A stretch of 64,000 nt of DNA from Armillaria gallica. Taxonomy: Eukaryota > Basidiomycota > Agaricomycetes > Agaricales > Physalacriaceae. Below are positions 1 through 10,544 of the stretch, in pieces; the stretch's first letter is position 1; each line of letters starts with the position of its first letter. Below the pieces are notes generated by a model. That model ran no database searches. It was not told the DNA's origin and worked only from the letters and a program-made list of their open reading frames with translations. The position numbers were made by a program, and so were the translations under genes. Location: positions 1,550,001-1,614,000 of the forward strand of contig JBANDB010000002.1 in NCBI GenBank assembly GCA_037576215.1, written 5' to 3'.

Positions 1-1369
1 ACTCTGGATGTTGTCGCCATCCCTGCTACGCCTGTGAATATGGCAAAAAGGGAAGCTCCTGTTGAAGAGGGTGACAGCCACGCATCAAAGGTACTTCGAT
101 CGGGTTTTGTTATGTTACTATCCAATGACCGTCGTTTCCTGCAGACTCGCATTATCAATTCGGAGAAGGACGTCCAAGCTCTCCGTGACCGCATTGTCCA
201 ACTTCTGAAAGAAAAAAGGGAACGTCAAGTCAAGGTATGAGGTATCGGATGGTCTTTGCGGATCTTTGCTAAGCCTTATCTCTTTCAAGCATCAACAGGA
301 AATACAAGCTTTGAAACAGGACCATCTTCATGTGACGACCATCACTGAGGCCAAGGTAGGTCCTTCTATTTCCTTGTTGTCTGGCCATACATATCACGGT
401 CAACATCTAGCACCAGGGTGCCATAAATGTTCTCACAAATGGCCTTGGTAATCAGGTTTGTTGCTGAGCTCATTGTCTTCCTAAATCTCATGGAGCTTTA
501 TAGCTTAGCGGTGTTGTCACCAATCAAATGGAGACGCTGGGTGCAGATGATTTACGATACCATGTGAGCCCGATCACTTTCAACGTATAGTATTTCATCC
601 TCAGAATTGGTCTTTCCAGATTAATTCTATGGAGCGACAACTCTCTGATACTCAACAAGCTCTCGACACCGCGAACGAGAGATCAGCTGGCTGAGACTAG
701 TCTGGCCAACACTCGCATGGAGCTTGAGGCTCTCCAAGACAAACTACGCACCGTAGACGACGTAAGCTCGTAATCACAATATTTTTCTTCTATCCTGACG
801 CGGGCCTAGTTCCCGTCGATGCATTCTTACCTAGTTGATCGTTTAGGAGACTTGGCGACGAGGTTGGACCACTTGGACACACGCTTGGTAATGAACTTTG
901 TTGTAAGTTCAGTTACTACCATATGTACACAATGGCCCTTGAATTTACACCCTGTCAGGATGCGGGTCAACGAAATGCACCGGGGCCAGGAGCACACGGC
1001 TGGAACCATTTTACAAGTATCTTCTAGACAGAACTGTTCTTCCTTTCTACGTGTATTCAGTAGACATTTGATGAATTACTCCAAGTTCAAGAAGGATTTA
1101 CATCCGAAAAATCAGCTTGGAGGGGAGTAACAGCATGGCAAGCTCAGCTGAATGTCGCTCTAAACAAACACCGTGAAGGGAAGTATTGTAGGACTACTGG
1201 CGATGCGCTAAGAAAAGCAAGCCCCAAGAAAATACTGGGAAGCAAAGTAGATGTTTTGAGCAGGAGAACGCTACAGCTTGTGGTTAGATTGCTTTGGAGA
1301 AAGGGAAGCAGATCGCGAGGGTGTACATCTAAGCGCATCACGACGGAAAAAGACCAACGCAAGGGGTAG
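1..1369 (+). pseudogene. 3' part of a multi-exon coiled-coil protein gene, frameshifted
   Basis: Several short exons separated by good GT..AG introns (for example 91-143, 236-298 and 762 onward) encode Glu/Gln/Leu/Arg-rich sequence typical of a long coiled coil. The last exon, about 1064-1369, is open for 101 codons and ends in TAG. It contains a Trp-rich stretch (AWRGVTAWQAQ). In the exon at 620-761 the reading frame breaks: a stop at 690-692 lies in the initial frame, while the coiled-coil sequence continues in another frame. A single-base indel between about 671 and 690 would explain this. The 5' end is outside the window. No family was recognised. It could be a live gene with a sequencing error, but I favour a decayed one. 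Confidence 0.5.
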
Positions 1370-4090
1370 AACGACGATCCTACTGGGGGTGGTGTCATCT
1401 CTTGAGTCGTTACCGATGAACCAGGAGCTTACATACCTAGAGTGAGGACAAAACAGGAGACACCAGATGAGTTCTGTGAGATACCAGTATCATATACCGA
1501 GTTCATATCGCAAAGAGTCAGGAGCCCCGATCGAACACTTCGACGTTTGATGGAAAACGGTAGCTGGATGCCACATCACACGGCTTTCTCCTTTTTTCAA
1601 AGTAGTGTATATAGAGCAAAACTGAAGGATAGAAATAGCAGTGTGCATGTTGTTTTGCAACCTTTGTTGACACGACCCGAAAAAGTATCAAGTTAGCTAT
1701 AGACCTAATGGGACTGGACATTAATTAGTACTGTGTCGAATGACTGATATTCAAAAGGTTGCAACGTTGCCTTTCACTTATTCACTGAGTACAAGTACAT
1801 CCATGCATCTGCCCGTCTCGGTCGGAAATAGTATACTTCCTGACCGGCCTTGATAGTCCCATTCCGTGCAGAGTTCTATCCCGCTGACAGACTCGGACTT
1901 TTGCCATCCAACCTTACGAAAGAGTAATATCCACACTTAAAATTGCAGAAATCGTACCATATCGCTAGCGGATGAGTGCCCGACGATCATACCTGGTAGG
2001 CATATGGACGGGGGATTGTTTCGACAATGAAATTTGGCCACTTGTGCATTGGGTTTGGGTCAGTCCTTCACCAAAGAGCGGCTGTTTGTCAATAAATTGG
2101 CAAGTGAAAAGAGACCTGCGAAAAGAACAAGAGGGCGGAGAGCAGCATCATTGTCATATTGACTCTCCTTCGACTCGCTGAGAGTTGGAAGGATCGGACT
2201 CGCATATGCAGAGCAGAGCTTTCCGAAGAAGCCGGCAAGCTTGAAGATGTTTGCTAGTACCCTGCGACGTGCGTCAATTGACGATGACTTGACAGAATGG
2301 AGGACCTGGGTCAACATTTACGCTGCTACAACGCTGCCTCGATGAATATGCAAGACGAAACGTAATATGGAGGAAAGCGCCAGCTGTATGACGGACTCTA
2401 CTCTCAGTAAGCACCCAGGGCATCGACAAGCGTGAAGAACAAGGCAAAGGTCGCTTGAAAGCCCGGATGGAGAACGGGGAGAATGAGTGCGAGAAACAAG
2501 GGATAGAGAGAGCGCAGACAGAGACAACGACAATATCTAGGAACGAGGGAAAGAAAATTCAACACCACATCAGGTGGCTCCAAGACATGGTGTTGAGAGT
2601 GTGTGAGAGGGTCATAGACCTTCTGCTAACCCATCTGGCATCTGGAGCGAAAGAAACATGTCAAGGCGATCTGTAGACTCGGTAGACGATCGAGGAATGG
2701 GTTGCTGCCAAAGAGAGGAATGCACTGAGTTGTACCACGAACATTATACTGTTGTACCTACAATCTTCTTGTGAGCATCAAAGAACTTGGGCAGATGTGA
2801 TTTACGTACCTAAGACTGCGAAAGAGTTATGCGGTCTTCTTCGGTTCGTTGTTCGGTAGGGTTGATTTTCCGATGGAAGGAAGCTTGCCTCTCGAGGGAC
2901 TGCGAGTACGACGTTGATTTGCGTTCAACGAATGGACCAGCCCGATTTAGGCATGAACGCCAAGGTCGGTCGCAGTAGGCGGGTCTGCCCCCGACCAGGA
3001 AAATGTAGTATGGACATAGAGTCAAGTATCTAAGTGGACCGTAAAATGACAATATCTGGATGTAAATTTGAAGACGTACTCACCGCTGAAGCTACAAGGG
3101 ACAATCCTACGCTTAACGGACACAGTGGGCGAGGCAAGGGGAGAAGGCATGAGAAAGTGATGGCGGGAATCAGATATAGCATCAAATTTCTTATCTCCCC
3201 GAGCCGCGGATTTAGGGGAGTTAATGATTTTGGGCACCGAATGTAGCCAAGAGATAGCATTCCCACGGTCTTCTTCTCTTGTCACCGGCACCCATCAAAA
3301 TTCAGCACTAGGGTGCTCGCTTCAGCTGTTCTTATCTGGGATGGTAATCATGTCAAGTTTTCTTGTGGAGAATTGACTCACAGGGTCGAGACGCTGGATT
3401 TGACGCTGGCGAGTGGTCGCTTCCTTATCCTCCTCGTAGGCTCTTGCTCATATCGACAAAATTGCAGTGAATTTGTGAATTTGTGAATATCGGAGTATAC
3501 GAGGATGGGGATGGATAGTAGGACCAAGAGGCATGGTGCGTTTCTATGTCCTGGATAGACGAATGGTCGTTCTGATAATATTTAATATTTTAGGTGTCCC
3601 CTCATTTGTCTTCGTCTTGGTCGCGCTGTGAAGGTCCTAGTCGATACTCACAGAATCGGCGAAGCCCAATTCGTGCGTCGCTCTTACTTGTCCAGAAATC
3701 GTACAATAGGCTCATCAGCCCGTTGTATTTGTAGTCCTAACGTCGTTCTCCTTGACTGTAGCCACATGTTGTCATCGCATCTGCTATCCTTGATGTTTCC
3801 ATCGCCCGGTCCTCGCGAGTGTACATACATTTTTTCGACGTATGCCTTCTTCTTTTGTCGGGCGACTCAGACTCAGATATGCCTACAGGAATACATCCCA
3901 GTGCATGCGTGGTTATCCTCGATGAAGGTTACCCCGGGATACGTCCACGTCCAGTTACGATTCGTCTGACGGAGATGGATGATTTAATCTGAACGTTGGT
4001 CTACTATTTTCCCTTGACATTACTCGTACTTATTCCGATTCTTATCCAGCGGGTCATCACCCGTTATTTCTAGTGTTTCGAAAGACAGTC
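1370..4090. other. No supported gene
   Basis: Only short overlapping frames are present, none with a convincing domain or a consistent exon chain. A frame at 2060-2317 on the minus strand and one at 2455-2676 on the plus strand look weakly protein-like, but neither can be extended through splice sites. I see no repeats shared with the rest of the window. Confidence 0.4.
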
Positions 4091-4099
4091 TTTTACTCT

Positions 4100-4205
4100 T
4101 CGTCAAGACTGGGATTCGAACCAGGGTCCTCGCCGTCCTGATTTGGAAGTCGTCGACAACTCGCCCCGCGACTCGCCTATGCACCCGAGCCGTCGGTCCA
4201 AGGTA
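4100..4205 (-). repeat. tRNA-like sequence (B-box match), possible SINE relic
   Basis: On the minus strand the sequence ends in GGTTCGAATCCCAGTC, an excellent pol III B-box/T-arm match. An A-box-like TGCATAGGCG lies upstream, and the spacer is GC-rich. The T-stem pairs poorly and no 7-bp acceptor stem can be drawn, so this is not called a functional tRNA gene. It is not obviously the same family as the tRNA-like modules further right. Confidence 0.3.
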
Positions 4206-4943
4206 AGGCAACTAATGGGAGCTCACCATGTAGATTTGGCGGGATATCTCATTATTCTGACGCTTCATGACAATGGAGCCATCAACTGTGTACAATTGTA
4301 GAAGAATGGTCCCATACTCATGGATGTAAGGCTCTTCCATATACTCTACTAGTAAATCTTTCCCCTCATGACTTCTCCCCCACAGGATGATGATCCAATT
4401 TGATTCTGGGCCCTTATTTCTGGTCCGAGTGGGTAACGCATATATGGTCCTCTGTCTAGATGGTGTCTTTTCTTTGACGGTGCCCAGAAACGCGCCTTGG
4501 CCGGTTATATCTATTGAATAGGTAAGCCATCGCCAACGCTTCTAGGCATAGGCTCTCAGCTTCTTGATGATAACTTCCAATGTTGAAAGACTACTAGGGT
4601 CTGATGACAAGAATCGCGTCTGCAATTGCACCCATCGCAAAGTCAGCGACTGAGGAGAACGTACTGGCTCGAGATTCTTCCATGCCTGTTGGCTGTGAAA
4701 GTGACCAGCTTCGGTTGCGCTGGAGATGGAAAAACCTTCATCTTGCCAGAGATACTGGAGTCTTTGAATGGACAACTCCACTCTTCAGAGGTCGCTCTAC
4801 AAGAGGTAAGGCAGTAGAACAATGTCTTTGGGTGACATTGCAGTTAACGTGTCTACTCCGACAGCTGCACGGGGGCTCATCTCAATTGGTCACCTCTGAT
4901 AAATTTGGTGACTGATTGCTCGTCTGTGGTAACGCGTGGTATA

Positions 4944-5591
4944 TTATATGGACCCGGATACCATGCGAATTAGCAAAATGTGTATAGTATTCCGGCGAAT
5001 GTACAAGCCGTTGCACCTTTTCTGGATCCAATAGTATTGTGCATTGTGGAGGACCCATGACGCGACATCAATCAATCTAATGGAGGCTCTGCGCCATTGC
5101 ACATTGTACCACAGGAAGGGCAGTGCGGGACCCCCGAACTGGCACGAGTAAGTATTCCTATCCTGCAAAAAAGAGGGAAAACAGAGGTCAGACACCGAGA
5201 ACGACGACAACATTGTGGTATCTTTCTCCCGATCTACCTTCTCAATACCGTCTACTGACTGGCGTCCGATAGATTCATCCGTTTCTGTGTCTCTTGCACT
5301 CATGGAGACGGAATATACCTCCGCCTGCATACTGTTTCTGAACTCATACTCAAAGTTTAGATGAGATTCAGTGGATCATGTCTCTGCCAGGAACCTGCTA
5401 CCTTCGAGACTACCGTCCTCAACCGGACACGTCATGTCAAGTCCTCTTGGCCTGTTGCGCATCTGAAAATGTCTATTGATCTCTAAAACTACAGTGTCGT
5501 GGAATATATTTCGATGTGTGCTCCCATTTGTGGTCGATGTCGGCTTCAAGTCATATTTAAGCTCTTTCTCACGTTGTTCCTTGCTTGTCAC
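4944..5591 (-). pseudogene. Hypothetical minus-strand gene with an in-frame TGA
   Basis: One minus-strand frame reads as ordinary hydrophilic protein from about 5591 to 5190. It is interrupted by a single TGA at 5378-5376, beyond which the same frame continues for about 60 codons to a plausible intron ending in a T-rich tract and GCAG near 5167. A final exon runs to a stop at 4944. The TGA fits a CGA-to-TGA change, the same lesion seen repeatedly in the gypsy element. No domain was recognised. It ends about 65 bp from the start of the plus-strand gene at 5658, so the two are divergent. Confidence 0.4.
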
Positions 5592-5657
5592 GCTCGCTTC
5601 CTCTCTCTAGTCTCTAACCTTCCTCATCTCGTCGCTGCTTTACTTTCCTCTGAGTTA

Positions 5658-6293
5658 ATGGCATCCTGGATTTCTGCAAAGGTGAGCAGAGTGGTATCTG
5701 TGCATTTTCGGGGTTCAAGTTGTGTCGTTCTTCAGGGCGTGAAGTCAGTCATGAAACTTGCGCTTTCTGCGGTCATTAGTGCATGTTTCCTCGTACATCT
5801 TGGGTCTCTTATCTTTGTACTGTAGATATCTTCATCCCAAAGCTGGTATTCTACGTAGGCAAGTGGATCGGTAGGCAGCCGTTCTTCGAAGGGGACAAGA
5901 TGAAGCAAAAGCTTCGGGGAAAGCGCGGTAAAGCGATACTCGATGAAGCACTTTGCCGCTTCGGCGTTGATGTCTGGTGGTCGGGAGTGTGCATGCTCAC
6001 AATATCGTAAGTCGCTAACATTTTACCGTCCCATCTTAACATTTGGCAGCGCGGGATGGCATTCATCGCAAAACCTCAACAAAATCAACCATTATACAAT
6101 CAGAGGGTTCGATGCGGCGGGAAATATGGTTTTTACGGCGGAGTTGGCTAATAGAATGGTAGACAGTGAGGTGTGGATCTATAGGGTGAATCAATCGAAG
6201 GAGACCTTCGACGCCAATAACTATGCAAGGGTGGTGAGTCCTTTTGAATATCCGAGCAGAATCAATAACTGACTGTCATTTTAGGCTTATTAA
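5658..6293 (+). CDS. Hypothetical small protein, five exons
   Basis: Proposed exons are 5658-5681, 5736-5778, 5826-6006, 6050-6233 and 6285-6293. All splice sites are GT..AG and the phases agree throughout, giving about 146 residues with no internal stop. ATG at 5658 opens MASWISAK. The N-terminal third is hydrophobic (residues ~12-35, possible signal anchor). A basic Lys/Arg-rich stretch follows, then a Trp-Trp motif and a soluble C-terminal region. I recognise no family. The consistency of four introns is the main argument that it is real. The start is uncertain because the first exon is only eight codons, and the last exon is only three codons. Confidence 0.5.
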
Positions 6294-7376
6294 CTACTTA
6301 CCAGCGTTTCTTGATATTATCTTGAGAGTCTGCGAAAATTGTACATCCTCATCGCTTGATTTTCTTGTTTATCGGCTAATTGTGGGGGAAAGATAGGTCA
6401 GGATCTGGCATACGATCGTCCTCTGGTCTGCGTTTGCCAATGACGCATGTGGTCCCAACTGTAAGGCACTCTGTGTATCTTCAAACCCAGATTTCTGATG
6501 CTAGCACTATCAGATCCCTCCTGGATGCATCTACGAAGAAGGCCTTAGTCGTGCGGAAGCTAAGTGAGGCAATAACGATTCAACCGACGCTAACAGTGTT
6601 TCATTCACAGCTGGGTTCAACATCATTTTATCCACGCCGAATCCTGACGATCTCTACATTGCGAACTTGAGCCATTATTTACTTCTGTCGCCTTTGCTCG
6701 TTTCACTAATGTGATACTCTTCTAGATTGTATCCCTCCACTCTTATACTTCTCTTACCTGCGACACCATTATCAGCTTTTGGTACTTCCTGATCCAATGC
6801 CAGTATCACTGATATAGCCAACAACTTCAGTCGCTCCTGAGTACGTGAATTAACATCCCATTCTCTGCATATGTTTTGGGGTATCCCATTTCTGTCGTGT
6901 CGCTCATACTCTTCACTGCCATCTATGACTATGTAGATGGACGCTCGGGCGCACAGCGGCTAGTGATACAGTAATTTCCCCCATTCGAGGGATACGATTT
7001 ACTGTTTTGCAGTACTAGATCGCACAAGCCCAAGTCAGAATAACACCGTGATAAAAATACAGAACGGGCAGACGATGATGGTGTCAAAGACCGAAGACGA
7101 CCTCCCAAGGGCGAGATGGTGACTCTAGAGTAGGTGAAAGCTGGAGCGGCTGGTGAGCTGCAATTTAACTAGAAAAAGTCGATGCCAGGAGGAAGCGCGA
7201 GCCGTTGGCAGCTAGCATTGACGCCGGAGAGAGGCAGCATGTCAAAGAACTGGAGAGGTGCCAATAAAAAGCAAGGCCGTCGATGGCTAGGGGTCAAGTT
7301 GGAGTAGCGTCGAGTCTGACGGTTACTGGCGAGCTCCCGTGGAGTCACCAGCTCTCTAATCGCGTTGCTAGCAGCC
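6294..7376. other. Intergenic, nothing recognised
   Basis: Only short unrelated frames are present. A 35-codon open stretch at 6289-6396 is out of phase with the upstream gene and is taken as chance. Confidence 0.35.
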
Positions 7377-7497
7377 ACTGGCGAGTGCTTGGCATATCAC
7401 TGGCAGATGCTTGGCGTATCACTGGTGCGTGCTTGGCGCGTCAGTGGCGGGTGCTTGGCGTCTCGCTGGCGGGTGCCTGACGCGTCGCTGGCGGGTC
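7377..7497 (+). repeat. 22-bp minisatellite, about 5.5 copies
   Basis: Successive units start at 7377, 7399, 7421, 7443, 7465 and 7487. The consensus resembles ACTGGCGGGTGCTTGGCG plus four variable bases. Units differ at a few positions, several of them at CpG/TpG. Purely a DNA repeat; the overlapping open frames are periodic artefacts. Confidence 0.85.
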
Positions 7498-7900
7498 ACC
7501 CAGGATTTGGTACCCAAATCCTGGAACAAATCCCCTTTGTATTTGTTTCCGTTTTTGGTTCGGTATTTACAGTAGGATTTGTTCTAAAAATACCATTTGA
7601 AATCCGCTCGTTTTTCGGAGCGGATTTACCCGTCTGGATTTAGGACCCAAATCCCTGAGTCAAATCTGCATGTTTTTGCAGTACAAATCCGCATGACCAA
7701 ATCCGCATGAAAATACCGTGTGTTTTTGTATTCCTATTTAAGATCCAAATCCAGTACCAAAACCGACATCAAATACAGATTCAAAACTGACTGGTTTTTG
7801 GTGCCGGTTTTGGTGCCGGGGATTTACTCACTAAATCCGGCACCAAATCCTTCAAAGTATTTGACCCCCCTAAATTACCGATGCACTGCAGCAGTGAAGA
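7498..7900. repeat. AAATCC/GGATTT-rich inverted-repeat region
   Basis: The words GGATTT and AAATCC recur many times in both orientations. A 10-bp-arm inverted repeat reads CAGGATTTGG..CCAAATCCTG near 7501-7524. Near 7885 lies the palindrome CACTGCAGCAGTG. Dense subterminal motifs of this sort are typical of the ends of DNA transposons in these fungi. No transposase is present, so this may be a non-autonomous element or an end fragment. Confidence 0.45.
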
Positions 7901-8029
7901 CCAAACAAGTGCCCTTTTATAAACAGCTGTCTTTCAGAATATCAATAATACTAAATAAACTGGTGTACAGCTGCTTTTTTCTTACTTGTTATATAGAAGA
8001 TTTATTAAAAAGTGTATCCCACTAAAATA

Positions 8030-10098
8030 TGGGGCTTCAGAGTGTGAGAATAGACTACAGGATGCATGTTGAGCATCTCTTTGGCTCGATACAGCCTGGT
8101 CAACCAAGTGGCTGTGCTGCCACCTTTTGTGGTCTGACCACTACCTCCCACTGCCATGACACCCATCTACTTCCCAAATAGTCCTCTGGCATTTGTAACA
8201 AGGTATGTTACCATTATCTTGATGTTTACTCTTTTTTTTAGATACTTCTTATACATCTAGTGATCCCAAGTGCTCTGGATTATGTATCTCCTCCAACAAA
8301 ACCTACAACTCTTTCTCCACCGTTGATGGTGATGATGACCAATGCTTATCACAGCATGAAATGCAGCACAAATCCTCCCCATGAATCCATCCTCTCTCAC
8401 AACAATATCTGTGCCAATTGCCCATGTGTACAAGGTCTGTCATCCTTCAAGATCTTGAATGCATCAAAGGATTCAATATTAGTGCCAATATGCTACCACA
8501 GGACTCCAACTAGCAAACACCAACCACGACAAGGGTGACATCCAGTTGAATAGCAATGACAATGACAACAGGGATGGGGGACAATTTTGCTATAGTGCAA
8601 GGCTCATGGAATGTTTGGGGTGGGTCCTTCTGGGTAAAGGGATTGTGTGAGAGAAGCACAGGAGAGCGGGAGATATCAAGAAGGAGGACAGGATCAAGAT
8701 TGAGATGCCAACAGTGCACAATGACAACAATGGCCACATCCATTGGAGTATCAACAGAGGAGTCAAGGGTGCAGTGAATGCTCTAAAAATCATTGTCATA
8801 TGACAATTCACCTGCCTACTACTGCTCACCTGGCCAAACACTAACACAAATGTTCCATGTCTCATGCAGCCATCCCAGGGACCCCATATACATACAACCC
8901 ACACTGCTTGCCATCCACACAGATCTCCACCCATAATCTCCCTTTCCCTTGACCATCTCTCCACTGACCGACTGACTACTACCACACCTGCACTGTCCAC
9001 TATTGCATGCAAGAATGCCATTCCTTTCCCAAGTATTGCAGTGAGTTATGGATGCCTCTAGTCAGGGATCACACTTTAAGGGATAGCAAGGTGCAGGGGA
9101 CAAGGCAGAGTCAGCCAAATACAGAGAAGGACTCTTGGTTGGTGGGTGAGTGTTCAAGTTTTGGCTGAAGATGTATTGTCTTCTGGCAAGCAAAGTGTTG
9201 ACATGGGAAGGAAGATACTTCCTCCCTCAGTCACCCATCACCACACCACCCATAATATATCCTCTCCCTCACCAATCTTCGCTTCCTTTCCTTCATCTGC
9301 CAACTATCACTACCTTTTCTCTTGTTCTGTTCTTTATACCACAATGCTCCCCTCTTCTCAGTGGCTGTTCGATTATAGGTTGATGTGGCATCTGGTCTCA
9401 CCGTTGATGGAGTCAGGCTTACTAGTTTAATAAGGAGGGGATGCGGCATGCTGTGAGACTTGGTATCAGGCTGAGGCAACATATTGTCATTCAGAGAACA
9501 AGCCATCGCAGAGGGGCAGATTATGAAAAAGAACAATGCCACATGCTGATCACAATGTGGACCATCCATGACTTTTGCCCTGACACCATGTATCGATGGC
9601 TGGTGAGATAAGGCATGGCATCATCCAAGTGGCAATGTTTATCTGGAAAGTATGGAACTTGGCTGAGGTACAAGATGTGCAGCACAAGGTATGTAACTGT
9701 TATGTAGGCCACTGCTCTTGCTACTGACACTGTTTGCAGGCTTGTACTCAGAAATGTTATGATGACCATCAACATCTCTCCTTGGACAGCAATTTTGCAC
9801 TGCCACAATGTATCGACATCCAGTGAGCAAGGTCACAGCATCATCAAGGTGGTAGAGTGTCTTGAAAAAGTGTAAGGTATGTATTTCTGCCACCAATGGC
9901 TGCTTTTTGCTAATTATTTGAATGTAGCCATGCATGTTAAGCTTCAAGCTTCAAATTCAAGGCCCGTACTTTGCACAATGGTCAATGACTTTTGCACTGT
10001 CATGATGTATTGATGTCCAGCAAGCAGAGACATGGTATCATTGAGTTCGCACTGGCAAAGTATAGAACTTATGCAGAGTGGAGATGTGCAGGCACAAG
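8030..10098. repeat. Gene-free repeat relics; three ~200-bp imperfect repeats at 9566-10098
   Basis: Related segments start near 9566, 9790 and 9985. Each holds a TTTTGC(A/C)CTG motif, then TGTAT(C/T)GA, then a CAGC/CAGTGAG stretch and a GTATGTA-like end. The gypsy element at 10104 is inserted in the third copy. Before 9.5 kb there are only compositionally biased frames without domains. Confidence 0.4.
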
Positions 10099-10103
10099 GC
10101 ATG

Positions 10104-10509
10104 TATTAGACCCGAACTCCTAACAAGGATAAACCTTGGCTGTCTCGCATTCAGGCAGTCACCAAAGATTTCCTTAGCGATAGGAATTGAGACTAAGTCC
10201 TTGACTTGAGCACGAATTAAGCAATAAGTTCGGTATAGATTAAAGTTAGCTCAAAGCTGGGGTACATACAGTGAGAGCTACTGCTTAAGTATTCGAAGTG
10301 AGGGTTCTAATAATAGACCATGTAAGAAAGATAAAGTTCATGAACGTGCGGCATTGGAGCGAGAACACATGGGCACACAATAGCGAAGCGGTATGGTGCG
10401 ACAATGAAGCGATGACATGGGAATGTCGTCTTGTAGCTCTGTCACTTCTGTGGTCAGTGGCCCGGTCAGTCTGTGATAAGATAAGGCAAAAAATGAATAA
10501 ATTGTAACA
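10104..10509 (-). repeat. 3' LTR of the gypsy element (406 bp)
   Basis: Aligns end to end with the LTR at 18077-18487. On the element's strand it begins TGTTAC and ends CTAATA. It lacks one of the GATAA repeats present in the other LTR. Confidence 0.93.
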
Positions 10510-10526
10510 TTACCCCCTCCTTAAGG
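10510..10526 (-). other. Polypurine tract for plus-strand priming
   Basis: Directly inside the 3' LTR the element strand reads AAGGAGGGGGTAA, the expected position and composition of a retrotransposon polypurine tract. Confidence 0.7.
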
Positions 10527-10544
10527 CAGGCGTCCCGACTGCTG

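Noticed and set aside
4626..4817. Walker-A-like GCAGDGKT in a 63-codon frame
   Set aside because: No second NTPase motif or flanking exons, and a competing minus-strand frame covers the same DNA.
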